Both the position numbers and the translations under genes were made by a program. Below, in pieces: positions 1 to 8,196 of a stretch of DNA of 64,000 nt. Below the pieces are notes generated by a model. The model did no database searches, was not told the origin of the DNA, and saw only the letters and a list, made by a program, of their open reading frames with translations. This DNA comes from Segatella copri (GTDB lineage: Bacteria; Bacteroidota; Bacteroidia; Bacteroidales; Bacteroidaceae), in NCBI RefSeq assembly GCF_002224675.1, contig NZ_NMPZ01000003.1, positions 1-64,000 on the forward strand. Direction: 5' to 3'. The first letter of the stretch is position 1. Every line of letters begins with the position of its first letter.

Positions 1-3
1 GCA

Positions 4-11
4 TACCTTTG
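4..11 (+). promoter_or_regulatory. -7 promoter element of the ABC/GntR operon
   Basis: The octamer TACCTTTG fits the Bacteroidota -7 consensus TAnnTTTG and lies 40 bases before the ATG at 52. The expected upstream TTG would fall outside the window, so only half of the promoter is visible. Confidence 0.55.
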
Positions 12-51
12 CAGTGTTCTATTAAAGCAGTACACTAAAACATTAAAGATT

Positions 52-876
52 ATGATACAGATTAAAGACATTGATTTCAGATACCCAGGTAGCAAGCACC
101 TTGTATTTAGAGATTTCTCTTTGGAACTCAAGGAGAACAATATTTATGGCTTGCTTGGCAAGAACGGTACAGGCAAGAGCACCCTGCTCTATCTCATCAG
201 CGGATTGCTCCGCCAGCAACAAGGTACCGTTCTCGTGGATGGCATTTCGGCACAAGATCGCAAAGCCGAGATGCTGAAGGACATCTTCATGGTGCCCGAA
301 GAGTTTGAACTGCCCAACGTTTCCCTTGCCACCTACGTGAAGATGAACCAGGAGTTCTATCCTAACTTCTCGCAGGAAGTGCTGGACAGTTGCCTCAAGG
401 ATTTTGATTTACCACTCTCTCTCAAGTTGAACGAACTCTCGATGGGACAGAAGAAGAAGGTATTCATGAGTTTCGCACTCGCCACGGGTACCCGCTTTCT
501 TCTGATGGACGAGCCAACCAATGGTCTCGACATCCCATCGAAGAGCCAGTTCCGTAAGGTCATCGCCAATAACATGACGGAAGACCGCACCCTCATCATC
601 TCTACTCATCAGGTGCACGATGTAGAGTCGTTGCTCGACCACATCATTATCATGAACCAGAGCCAGCTTCTGCTCGATGCTTCGGTTTCTGACATCTGCG
701 AGAAATACACCTTCGAATATCGCAACCCACAGGAAATGGACGACACCGTGCTCTACGCCGAGCCAACCCTGCAGGGCAATGCCGCCATCTGCAAGCGACA
801 GGAGGGTGAGCAGGAAACACAGATGAACCTGGAATTGCTCTTCAATGCAGTGATTAATAAAAAATTAAACGATTAA
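52..876 (+). CDS. ABC transporter ATP-binding protein
   Basis: Cytoplasmic ATPase of a small ABC transporter, 274 residues. Visible motifs are the Walker A loop (GKNGTGKST, about residues 37-45), a degenerate signature LSMGQKKK, and Walker B with D-loop (LLMDEPTNGLD), followed by the switch histidine (STHQ). The last 70 residues beyond the ATPase core are variable. It is followed 14 bases later by a six-helix membrane protein and then a GntR-family regulator. That order matches YtrA/YtrB-type operons known from other bacteria, where the regulator represses its own transporter genes. The substrate cannot be read from the sequence. The ATG is chosen because a TAnnTTTG box lies at a suitable distance upstream. 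Confidence 0.9.
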   Translation: MIQIKDIDFRYPGSKHLVFRDFSLELKENNIYGLLGKNGTGKSTLLYLISGLLRQQQGTVLVDGISAQDRKAEMLKDIFMVPEEFELPNVSLATYVKMNQEFYPNFSQEVLDSCLKDFDLPLSLKLNELSMGQKKKVFMSFALATGTRFLLMDEPTNGLDIPSKSQFRKVIANNMTEDRTLIISTHQVHDVESLLDHIIIMNQSQLLLDASVSDICEKYTFEYRNPQEMDDTVLYAEPTLQGNAAICKRQEGEQETQMNLELLFNAVINKKLND

Positions 877-890
877 ATGATTAGACGATT

Positions 891-1736
891 ATGAAAAAGA
901 ATTTCGATTTACATAGATTAGGAATGATTATCCGTTGGGATGTATTAAACAACTGGACCCATAATTTGGGAGTTATTGTAGGACTCGCCATCTGTTTTTC
1001 AATCACAAACATCATCCGGCTTTACAAAATTAGTGGCTTTATTGCAGCATCCCATGAACTAGATGCCATGACCGACAGTTATAAGAAATCCGCATATATG
1101 TTCTTTGGATTCATTTCTTTTATGGTCATTTACGTATTGGCATCTTGCATCTTCAGAAACATGAAGACCAAGTTACAGCGCGAAAGTTTTCTGATGCTTC
1201 CTGCCACTAACCTGGAAAAATATGTGGCTCGATTCCTGGTTGTTACCGTTGGTGGTCTTGTGACTTTACTAGGAGCCTTGGTCATCTCAGATATTATTCA
1301 GCTCATCTTTAGCTTTTTCATCACTCCAGGCTTCCATATCAGCCTTACATGGCCAGTACTCAGCCACACCATTTTTGCTATTTCATCTATAGACAATTCT
1401 TGGCAAACAATTCTGGCAGGCTACTCCTTCCTGATATTTGCCCATTCCTTCGCAACCCTGGGAGGAGCCTTCTACCGCAAGTTTCCTGTGCTTCTGACAG
1501 CATGTACGGGATTGGCACTTTGTCTGATTTTTGGTTATATTATCAACGAACTGGGTAAAGCAGGATGGCTTGATTTCGTAGGAACCTTGCACATCGAAGA
1601 GGGTTCTTCAGCTCAATATTTTGCTGTATTCACCTCGTCGGCAGTATTTCTTGCTTTGGCTGCCTTCAACTATTGGGCATCCTACAAGCTCTTCACCCGT
1701 ATGCAGGTAATCTGCAACAAGTGGATCAACATCTAA
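891..1736 (+). CDS. ABC transporter membrane permease
   Basis: Integral membrane protein of 281 residues with about six hydrophobic segments (near residues 25-43, 69-88, 112-141, 172-192, 199-218 and 242-262). A cytoplasmic loop carries an LPATNLEKY motif, which I recall as frequent in Bacteroidota permeases of this type. There is no recognisable enzymatic domain. It sits 14 bases after the ATPase and 19 before the GntR regulator, so it is very probably the membrane half of the same transporter. Substrate unknown; peptide or antibiotic export is only a guess from GntR/YtrA-type operons elsewhere. Confidence 0.8.
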   Translation: MKKNFDLHRLGMIIRWDVLNNWTHNLGVIVGLAICFSITNIIRLYKISGFIAASHELDAMTDSYKKSAYMFFGFISFMVIYVLASCIFRNMKTKLQRESFLMLPATNLEKYVARFLVVTVGGLVTLLGALVISDIIQLIFSFFITPGFHISLTWPVLSHTIFAISSIDNSWQTILAGYSFLIFAHSFATLGGAFYRKFPVLLTACTGLALCLIFGYIINELGKAGWLDFVGTLHIEEGSSAQYFAVFTSSAVFLALAAFNYWASYKLFTRMQVICNKWINI

Positions 1737-1755
1737 AAAATTAAAATTGAAGATT

Positions 1756-2127
1756 ATGATTTTCAGTAATGATAAAGCGATATACGTACAGATAGCCGAG
1801 CGATTGAGCGATGAGATTCTGGCAGGCAAGTACAAGGAAGACGAGCGAATACCGAGCGTCAGAGAATACGCCGTACTACTGGAGGTAAATGCCAACACAA
1901 CCGTGAAGGCATATGACCTGCTTGCCACCGATGAGATCATCTACAATAAGCGAGGCCTGGGCTACTTTGTTTCCGCTGGAGCCAAGAAGCAGATTAAGAA
2001 AACCCGCAAGAAGGAGTTTATGAAAGAAAGACTCCCGGAACTCGCCCGACAAATGCAGCTTCTCGACATCTCCATCGATGAAGTGAAGGAAGAATTGGAG
2101 AAGAATCTCAAAAAGATAAAGATATGA
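1756..2127 (+). CDS. GntR family transcriptional regulator (YtrA-type)
   Basis: Short DNA-binding regulator of 123 residues. The winged helix-turn-helix occupies about residues 5-75, with the typical GntR pattern (YVQIAERLSDEILAGKY, then RIPSVREYA, then NANTTVKAYDLL). The rest is a short basic, helical tail without a large effector domain, as in the YtrA subfamily. A TTG three codons upstream (1747) is also in frame; the ATG at 1756 is preferred. As third gene of the ABC operon it probably represses that operon. Its stop codon overlaps the start of a tiny hydrophobic ORF (ATGA at 2124-2127). Confidence 0.9.
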   Translation: MIFSNDKAIYVQIAERLSDEILAGKYKEDERIPSVREYAVLLEVNANTTVKAYDLLATDEIIYNKRGLGYFVSAGAKKQIKKTRKKEFMKERLPELARQMQLLDISIDEVKEELEKNLKKIKI

Positions 2128-2198
2128 TGACACTATTCATTCTCAAAAGCATATTTTTAACTACGATCTTTGCCTTATATATAATAAGGTGGATATAA
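2124..2198 (+). CDS. Putative 24-residue membrane peptide
   Basis: An ORF starting in the ATGA overlap with the GntR stop codon encodes 24 residues: MMTLFILKS followed by an almost unbroken hydrophobic stretch and ending RWI before TAA. It would form a single membrane span. The stop-start overlap is the usual arrangement for translational coupling, and the ORF ends just before a strong hairpin (2220-2250), so it would be the last gene of the ABC operon. Against it: 24 codons can arise by chance in AT-rich DNA, and nothing else shows it is translated. Confidence 0.35.
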   Translation: MMTLFILKSIFLTTIFALYIIRWI

Positions 2199-2219
2199 TC
2201 ACGTTTTTAAAAAATAGCT

Positions 2220-2250
2220 ACGCTTGCAACTTTCAGAAGGTTGCAAGCGT
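2220..2250. terminator. Hairpin after the ABC/GntR operon
   Basis: Perfect 11-bp stem (ACGCTTGCAAC with GTTGCAAGCGT) and a 9-base loop. The downstream strand is only moderately T-rich (CTAACGTTTT), so it is either a weak intrinsic terminator or an RNA-stabilising 3' hairpin. It separates the ABC/GntR operon from the MacAB-like operon at 2290. Confidence 0.6.
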
Positions 2251-2289
2251 CTAACGTTTTAAATTCATATCAATAAACAAGCGTATTAT

Positions 2290-3006
2290 ATGTCATTAAT
2301 TCATCTAAAAGACGTCAACAAGACCTATCCGGGTGCTCAGCCACTCCATGTACTGAAGGGCATCGACCTCGACATCGAACGTGGCGAGTTCGTCAGCATC
2401 ATGGGTGCTTCCGGCTCGGGAAAATCCACCTTATTAAATATATTGGGTATTCTCGACAACTACGATACGGGCGAATACCGACTCAACGATGTGCTCATCA
2501 AAGACCTCTCGGAAACCCGTGCTGCCGAATACCGCAACAAGATGATCGGCTTCATCTTCCAGTCGTTCAACCTCATCTCGTTCAAGACAGCGGTGGAAAA
2601 CGTGGAGCTTCCACTCTTCTACCAGGGCGTGAGCCGCAAGAAGCGCCACGAACTGGCGATGGAATATCTCGAAAAACTGGGCTTGAAGCAATGGGCCAAC
2701 CATTATCCCAACGAGATGTCGGGCGGACAGAAGCAGCGTGTAGCCATCGCCCGTGCCCTCATCACCAAACCCGAAATCATCCTAGCCGATGAGCCTACCG
2801 GAGCCCTCGACTCCAAAACGAGCGTGGAAGTAATGGACCTGCTGAAGGAACTGCACCAGAAGGAGGGAATGACCATCGTAGTGGTAACCCATGAAAGCGG
2901 TGTAGCCAACGAGACCGATAAGGTTATCCATATCAAGGACGGACTCATCGGAAGCATCGAAGACAACAGAGACCATCATCTCGTATCGAAAGACTACGTG
3001 AAATAA
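2290..3006 (+). CDS. MacB/LolD-type ABC transporter ATPase
   Basis: ATP-binding subunit of 238 residues from the family that drives MacB, LolCDE and FtsEX machines. Motifs: Walker A GASGSGKST (about residues 39-47), a canonical signature MSGGQKQRVAIARAL, Walker B with D-loop ILADEPTGALD, and the H-loop VVTHE. It begins an operon with two FtsX-type permeases and a periplasmic adaptor, which points to a MacAB-like tripartite exporter. These move lipoproteins, peptides, toxins or antibiotics across the envelope using force from the inner membrane. In E. coli MacB the ATPase is fused to the permease; here it is a separate protein. Confidence 0.95.
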   Translation: MSLIHLKDVNKTYPGAQPLHVLKGIDLDIERGEFVSIMGASGSGKSTLLNILGILDNYDTGEYRLNDVLIKDLSETRAAEYRNKMIGFIFQSFNLISFKTAVENVELPLFYQGVSRKKRHELAMEYLEKLGLKQWANHYPNEMSGGQKQRVAIARALITKPEIILADEPTGALDSKTSVEVMDLLKELHQKEGMTIVVVTHESGVANETDKVIHIKDGLIGSIEDNRDHHLVSKDYVK

Positions 3007-3021
3007 CTTTGAACTTGGAAC

Positions 3022-4281
3022 ATGAGAGAATTAATCAAAGAAATATGGAGCACGTCGAAGCGCAACAAGCTCCGCACTTCGCTCACGGGATTTGCCGTTG
3101 CCTGGGGAATCTTCATGCTGATATTCTTGCTGGGCGCCGGCAACGGACTGATTAATGCCCAGTTGCAGCAAAGCACCCGATTCCTTGCCAACTCCATGCG
3201 AGTTTTCCCGGGCGAAACCTCCAAGGCTTACAAGGGACTGAAGGAAGGCAGAAGCATCACGCTCAACGACAGGGACATCCTCATCAGCAACCAGACCTAC
3301 GGCCAGTACGTGGATGATGTGGGTGGAAGATTGGAACAGTATAACGTGAACATCAATTATGGCGATAATTATGTGGCAAGCCAGTCATTGGTGGGTGTGG
3401 CTCCTACACATCCCAAAATCGACAAGACGGAGCTGATTGCCGGACGATTCATCAACGAAATCGATATGAAGGACCAGCGCAAGAATGTGGTGCTGAGCCG
3501 AAGCCAAGCCAAGGAACTCTGCAAAGACTACCGTTCGCTGGTGGGCAAGAACGTAAAGATCAGCAACCTCAACTTCCAGGTGGTAGGAATTTACAAGGAT
3601 GATGAATCGCGCAACAATACCGAAGCCTTCATCGCCTACTCCACCATAAAGACCATCTATGCCAAGGGCGATGATGCAGGAAGTCTGGAGTTCACCATCA
3701 AGAACCTGAAGACCCAGGAAGATAACGAGCAGTTTGAGAAGAACTATCGTGCCAGCATCAACAACAACCACCAGGCTGCTCCCGATGACGACCGCACCAT
3801 CTGGCTCTGGAACCGATACATGGACAACATCCAAATGAACCAGGGAATCGCCATCATGCAGACGGCACTCTGGATAGTAGGTCTGTTCACCCTGCTGAGC
3901 GGCATCGTGGGTGTTAGCAACATCATGCTCATCACCGTGAAGGAACGAACCCGAGAGTTTGGCGTAAGAAAAGCCATCGGTGCCAAACCTTGGTCGATAC
4001 TGAAGCTCATCATCACCGAGAGCATCATCATCACCTCGTTCTTCGGCTACATCGGAATGGTCTGTGGCGTGGCGGCAAACGAGATCATGGATGCTACCAT
4101 CGGCCACACCACCGTAGATACCGGACTGTTTAAAGCCGCCATGTTTGTGAACCCTACGGTGGGCCTCGGCACCTGCATCGGTGCTACCATCGCCATCGTC
4201 ATCGCAGGCACCATCGCCGGACTCATCCCAGCCATCAAGGCTGCAAGAATCCGACCGATAGAGGCGCTGAGAGCGGAATAA
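3022..4281 (+). CDS. MacB-type ABC transporter permease (first of two)
   Basis: Inner-membrane permease of 419 residues with the four-helix MacB/FtsX topology. One N-terminal helix (about residues 19-40) is followed by a large periplasmic MacB core domain (about 45-280). Three helices end the protein (about 283-305, 335-360 and 375-405). The cytoplasmic motif VKERTREFGVRKAIGA, between the second and third helices, is the usual coupling segment to the ATPase. It starts 15 bases after the ATPase gene. With the paralogous permease at 4346 it could form a heterodimer, as in systems where ATPase and two different permeases are encoded together. Confidence 0.93.
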   Translation: MRELIKEIWSTSKRNKLRTSLTGFAVAWGIFMLIFLLGAGNGLINAQLQQSTRFLANSMRVFPGETSKAYKGLKEGRSITLNDRDILISNQTYGQYVDDVGGRLEQYNVNINYGDNYVASQSLVGVAPTHPKIDKTELIAGRFINEIDMKDQRKNVVLSRSQAKELCKDYRSLVGKNVKISNLNFQVVGIYKDDESRNNTEAFIAYSTIKTIYAKGDDAGSLEFTIKNLKTQEDNEQFEKNYRASINNNHQAAPDDDRTIWLWNRYMDNIQMNQGIAIMQTALWIVGLFTLLSGIVGVSNIMLITVKERTREFGVRKAIGAKPWSILKLIITESIIITSFFGYIGMVCGVAANEIMDATIGHTTVDTGLFKAAMFVNPTVGLGTCIGATIAIVIAGTIAGLIPAIKAARIRPIEALRAE

Positions 4282-4345
4282 TGATTAATGAGTAGTGATT
4301 AATGTTTAATTAGGCTTACACCTTATTATATATATAGACTAGGCT

Positions 4346-5593
4346 ATGCGATTAGATTTAGATACATATAAAGAGATTCTCGATACCATCACGAGGAACA
4401 AGAGCCGCAGTCTGCTCACGGGCTTCGGCGTGTTCTGGGGCGTGTTTATGCTCATCGCCCTGATGGGTGGCGGACAAGGACTGAAGGAGATACTGCAGAA
4501 CAACTTCGCAGGCTTCGCCACCAACACCGCCATCATCTGGGCGCAGAACACCACCAAACCCTACAAGGGATTCAACAAGGGGCGTTCCTGGCAGATGGAA
4601 GAGAAAGACCTGGAGCGACTGCGCCACAGGGTGCCCGAACTCGATGTCATCACCCCGCTGCTCTTCGGAGGCAACAAGTCGGTGGTGTTTGGCGACAAGA
4701 AATTCAGCGGCAGCACGCAGGGCGTGAATCCCGATTACGCCCAGGTTTCCGCACCTAAAATGTTTTACGGCAGATACATCAACGAGATGGATGTGCGCCG
4801 CCAGCGCAAGGTTTGCGTCATCGGTAAACAGATTTACAAGACCCTCTTCCCCGGCGGAGGCGACCCGTGCGGCAAGAGCGTGCGAGTGGATTCCACCTAT
4901 TACACGGTGGTGGGTGTGGATTACCGCTCGGGAAATGGCGTGAACTTCGGCGGTAGAGCCGACGAAACCATCACCATTCCGCAAACCGTGCTCCGCACCG
5001 CCTACAACCGCGGAACCGCCATCGACATCATCGCTACCACCGGTAAGCCGGGCGTGGTAATGAGCAGCATCGCCCAGCGAATGCGTGAAACCATAGCCAG
5101 GGCTCACAACATCGACCCTTCAGATGAAAAAGGAATCATGGTGTTCAATACGGAGGTGCTCTTCCAGATGCTCGACAATCTGTTTAAGGGTGTCAACTTC
5201 CTCATCTGGCTGGTAGGTATCGGCACCCTTCTCGCCGGCGCCATCGGAGTTTCCAACATCATGATGGTAACGGTGAAGGAGCGAACCACCGAGATAGGCA
5301 TTCGCCGAGCCATCGGCGCCACGCCAAAGATGATTCTCTCGCAAATCATCTCAGAGAGTATTATCCTCACCCTGGTGGCAGGCATGAGCGGCATCATCTT
5401 CGGAGTAGCCATCCTGCAGATGCTGGAGATGGCGAACACCACGGATGGCATTCTCACCGCCCACTTCCAGGTAGATTTCTGGACAGCCATCTCCTCAGCC
5501 ATCCTCATCTGCATCCTTGGCGGTCTTGCCGGACTTGCCCCAGCGTGGCGAGCCATGAGCATCAAGCCAGTAGATGCAATGAGAGACGAATAA
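4346..5593 (+). CDS. MacB-type ABC transporter permease (second of two)
   Basis: Permease of 415 residues with the same layout as its upstream neighbour: N-terminal helix (about residues 20-40), periplasmic MacB core domain, then three C-terminal helices with the coupling motif VKERTTEIGIRRAIGA. Sequence identity with the first permease is only moderate outside that motif, so this is an old duplication. The 64-base gap before it is AT-rich and shows no clear -7 element, so it is most likely cotranscribed. It is followed 23 bases later by the HlyD-type adaptor. Confidence 0.93.
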   Translation: MRLDLDTYKEILDTITRNKSRSLLTGFGVFWGVFMLIALMGGGQGLKEILQNNFAGFATNTAIIWAQNTTKPYKGFNKGRSWQMEEKDLERLRHRVPELDVITPLLFGGNKSVVFGDKKFSGSTQGVNPDYAQVSAPKMFYGRYINEMDVRRQRKVCVIGKQIYKTLFPGGGDPCGKSVRVDSTYYTVVGVDYRSGNGVNFGGRADETITIPQTVLRTAYNRGTAIDIIATTGKPGVVMSSIAQRMRETIARAHNIDPSDEKGIMVFNTEVLFQMLDNLFKGVNFLIWLVGIGTLLAGAIGVSNIMMVTVKERTTEIGIRRAIGATPKMILSQIISESIILTLVAGMSGIIFGVAILQMLEMANTTDGILTAHFQVDFWTAISSAILICILGGLAGLAPAWRAMSIKPVDAMRDE

Positions 5594-5616
5594 AAGAAAA
5601 ATAAGATATAAAAGAT

Positions 5617-6735
5617 ATGAAAAAGTATTCAAAGTTGATAGTTGCGGCGATAGTCGCCTTGATTTTCATCGGAACCTTCGTGTTCCTTTATGAGAAATCA
5701 CAGCCTAAGCCTGTGGAATATACCGAGTTTACCCCAAAGATGGGCGATGTGTTGAAAACCACGGTGATTACGGGTAAGATAGAGCCTCGCAACGAGGTGA
5801 ACGTAAAGCCTCAGATCAGCGGTATCATCACCGAAATCTGCAAGCAGGCAGGCGATTTCGTGCAGGCAGGCGAGGTAATCGCCAAGGTAAAGGTGATTCC
5901 GGATATGGGACAGCTCAGTTCAGCGCAGGCTCGTGTGCGCCTTGCCGAAATTAACCTGAAGCAGGCACAGGTAAACTATGGTCGCGAGGAACAGCTCTAC
6001 AAGAAGCAGCTGGTCAGCGCCGATGAGTTTGACAAGGTAAAACAGTCGTTGCAACAGGCAAAGGAGGAGAAAGTTGCCGCCCTGGATGCGCTCGAAGTGG
6101 TTCGTGATGGTGTTTCCAAGAGCAACGCCAGCGCTTCTTCCACCCTCATCCGTTCTACCATTTCGGGAATTATCCTCGATATTCCTGTCAAAGTAGGTAA
6201 CTCCGTGATTCTTGCCAACACCTTTAATGACGGAACCACCATCGCCAGTGTGGCAAACATGAACGACCTCATCTTCCGTGGCAATATTGACGAGACGGAG
6301 GTGGGCAATCTCGTAGTGGGAATGCCGATGAAGATCACCATTGGAGCGATGCAGGACCTGAAGTTTGATGCCGACCTGGAGTACATTTCACCAAAGGCAG
6401 TAGAAAACAATGGTGCCAACCAGTTTGAGGTAAAGGCAGCCGTCCGCTCAGTAAAGGGAGGCAAGATCCGTTCCGGCTACAGCGCCAACGCCGAGATCGT
6501 ATTGGCAAAGGCGAGCCACGTGATTACCGTTCCGGAGAGTGCCATTGAGTTCAGTGGCGACAGCACCTTTGTCTATATCGTAAAGGGCAGCGGCGAGAAA
6601 AAGACCTACGAGCGCAAGCAAGTAACCACCGGATTGAGCGATGGTGTGAACATCGAAATCAAGAAGGGTCTGAGCTTGAAGGATAAGGTAAGAGGTCCGC
6701 AGGTTGTGGCAGACAACAAGGATGATGAAGAATAA
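5617..6735 (+). CDS. MacA/HlyD-type periplasmic adaptor subunit
   Basis: Membrane-fusion protein of 372 residues. An N-terminal membrane anchor (about residues 7-25) is followed by a biotinyl-lipoyl half-motif (PQISGIITEICKQAGDFV, about 67-84) and a helical hairpin rich in Q, E and K (about 105-165). A second lipoyl half (IRSTISGIILDIPVKVGNSV) and a beta-barrel/membrane-proximal region follow. This architecture bridges an inner-membrane ABC exporter to a TolC-like outer-membrane channel. No TolC homologue is encoded in this operon, so the channel must come from elsewhere. A strong hairpin follows the stop, ending the operon. Confidence 0.93.
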   Translation: MKKYSKLIVAAIVALIFIGTFVFLYEKSQPKPVEYTEFTPKMGDVLKTTVITGKIEPRNEVNVKPQISGIITEICKQAGDFVQAGEVIAKVKVIPDMGQLSSAQARVRLAEINLKQAQVNYGREEQLYKKQLVSADEFDKVKQSLQQAKEEKVAALDALEVVRDGVSKSNASASSTLIRSTISGIILDIPVKVGNSVILANTFNDGTTIASVANMNDLIFRGNIDETEVGNLVVGMPMKITIGAMQDLKFDADLEYISPKAVENNGANQFEVKAAVRSVKGGKIRSGYSANAEIVLAKASHVITVPESAIEFSGDSTFVYIVKGSGEKKTYERKQVTTGLSDGVNIEIKKGLSLKDKVRGPQVVADNKDDEE

Positions 6736-6740
6736 AGCAT

Positions 6741-6788
6741 AAAAAAGGTTATCTAAAGGTAATTTTACCCTTGGATAACCTTTTTTTA
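6741..6788. terminator. Bidirectional terminator hairpin between the adaptor and ATPase genes
   Basis: An A-rich start, the arm GGTTATC (6747-6753), an inner GGTAA/TTACC stem, the arm GATAACC (6774-6780) and a run of T. The A and T runs at both ends suit termination on both strands, which fits the convergent genes ending at 6735 and 6803. The arm pattern is alignable with the palindrome on the other side of the ATPase gene at 8001-8039. Confidence 0.75.
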
Positions 6789-6802
6789 TTGTGATCAGCC
6801 AT

Positions 6803-7939
6803 TTAACAATACTCTTCCTTAAACCACAGACGATAGACCGGATCTACAAATACAAAATCAGCTTTCTGCTTCTCTATGATATCCTTGTTCTGAAGAATCT
6901 TCTTGTTCTTAACTATCGTATTGGGATTACCCAGGTTATACACCTGCTTCACTGCTTGTGATGAGAAATGCTGCTCACCATCAGCTATCGCCTTGAGCAT
7001 CTCTATCTGGGTAGAACTGAGATTTTCCGTATCGTTCTGAAACATAGGGGTATTGATGTTCAATACCTGCTTGAGACCGAGAGAGAACACTTCTTCCGTC
7101 ACCTCAGAAACCGTAAAGCTCCAAATAAAATAGCACAACTGCTGCAGATACCAGGAATGACACTCCACCACATCGCAAATCCTACTGGCAAAAGATTCTG
7201 AAATTCGCTTGCCGGTCTTCTCAAAAGATGATAAGATAAAAGGAATCCAATGCTCCTTGGCTATCTTCTGCATGAAAATAACCTGTCCGAAACGATAGAA
7301 CGGACTGTTGGAATTATTGAAAATGTTGAGCATCATATTGCGCTTACTGCCATAAAGGCAATAAGAGGTCAACTGCTGCTGTTGCCATACTGAGCGCATC
7401 TTGCCCTCCATATCCTTATATTCCGGGAGATTAGCCAACTGCTGGAATTCATCTATGCACACAATAATCCTGATTCCCTTTTCCTTCGCCAGCAACTCCG
7501 GCAATTGGAGAATTGCCATCTTATCTCTTTCTTGCGGCACAAACTTCAAGTCGAAAGCCACAAAATCCGTAATCTGGTCGTTAACCACTATCTGTGGAAC
7601 TACACCCGTCAAGAACTTCTTGGCGTCCTCTATCCAACGTTCTATCTTGGAAGAAGCGCAGGCTATGACCTGACTGGCAAAAGTGCGATAGAATTCTGCT
7701 TCCGAGCCAATACTGAAAGCATCTATATAGCAGATTCTCACCTCCTTATCTTCTTCACTCAGTTCCGTCATCGCCTTCTTTACAAGCGACGATTTTCCCC
7801 ATCGACGTGGAGAAATGAGCATCACGTTGATATGGGAAGCCAGGAGTTGCTTGAGCAAAGCCCTGTCTTCCGTTCGGTCGATAAAATTCTCTTCGGTAGC
7901 CAAAGTACCAAACTGAAAAGGAGATTGAAATACTGCCAT
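6803..7939 (-). CDS. AAA ATPase with C-terminal winged helix (ATPase_2 / STAND-like)
   Basis: Protein of 378 residues. The P-loop SPRRWGKSS (about residues 43-51) has the PRR-x-GK form typical of the archaeal-type ATPase_2 family. Walker B is seen in IIVCIDEFQQL, and the last 80 residues look like a winged-helix domain. The function of this abundant family in Bacteroidota is not established; related proteins are suspected of defence, DNA-transaction or regulatory roles. It is a paralogue of the ATPase at 56175-57311 (same start pattern, PRR-GK loop, IDEFQQ). It stands alone, convergent with the MacAB operon, and a palindrome lies just upstream of its promoter. Confidence 0.85.
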   Translation of the reverse strand: MAVFQSPFQFGTLATEENFIDRTEDRALLKQLLASHINVMLISPRRWGKSSLVKKAMTELSEEDKEVRICYIDAFSIGSEAEFYRTFASQVIACASSKIERWIEDAKKFLTGVVPQIVVNDQITDFVAFDLKFVPQERDKMAILQLPELLAKEKGIRIIVCIDEFQQLANLPEYKDMEGKMRSVWQQQQLTSYCLYGSKRNMMLNIFNNSNSPFYRFGQVIFMQKIAKEHWIPFILSSFEKTGKRISESFASRICDVVECHSWYLQQLCYFIWSFTVSEVTEEVFSLGLKQVLNINTPMFQNDTENLSSTQIEMLKAIADGEQHFSSQAVKQVYNLGNPNTIVKNKKILQNKDIIEKQKADFVFVDPVYRLWFKEEYC

Positions 7940-7990
7940 ATTCTTCTTATTAAATTCGTTTTATCTGTTTTACAACATTCGTATCACCTG

Positions 7991-7998
7991 CAAATATA
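7991..7998 (-). promoter_or_regulatory. -7 promoter element of the ATPase gene at 6803-7939
   Basis: On the minus strand TATATTTG fits TAnnTTTG, 51 bases before the start codon. No TTG lies at the usual spacing; the -33 zone falls inside the palindrome 8001-8039, so a protein bound there could control this promoter. Confidence 0.5.
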
Positions 7999-8000
7999 CA

Positions 8001-8039
8001 AAAAGTTACCCAAAGGTAACTTACCTTAGGGTAACTTTT
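8001..8039. repeat. 39-bp near-perfect palindrome, first copy
   Basis: Outer arms AAAAGTTACCC and GGGTAACTTTT (11 bp) enclose a second stem AAGGTAA/TTACCTT with one central base, so almost the whole element can pair. It lies 62 bases after the receptor stop codon (8102, minus strand) and upstream of the divergently placed ATPase promoter. It may act as terminator for the receptor gene, as operator for the ATPase, or both. A second copy is at 13093-13133, and a diverged relative is at 6741-6788. Confidence 0.8.
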
Positions 8040-8196
8040 AGTAATTATTAGCCTATATGAGCTGATCATTGAATTTCAATGTTGCAATATACATTCATTT
8101 TTTACTTTGCTTTCAAAATTGCGCTATTCACATTCATATCAATATTCTTCCAATCCTTCTGGATTTTCTTGCCGAAGTTGAAGGTGTAGGCTGCTT
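8001..8196. repeat. Direct repeat, 3' flank and 3' end of receptor copy 1
   Basis: This segment (palindrome, intergenic DNA and the last 31 or so codons of the receptor) is almost identical to 13093-13289. It marks one conserved block of the tandem duplication of the receptor/regulator module; the receptor sequence beyond it diverges sharply. Confidence 0.9.
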
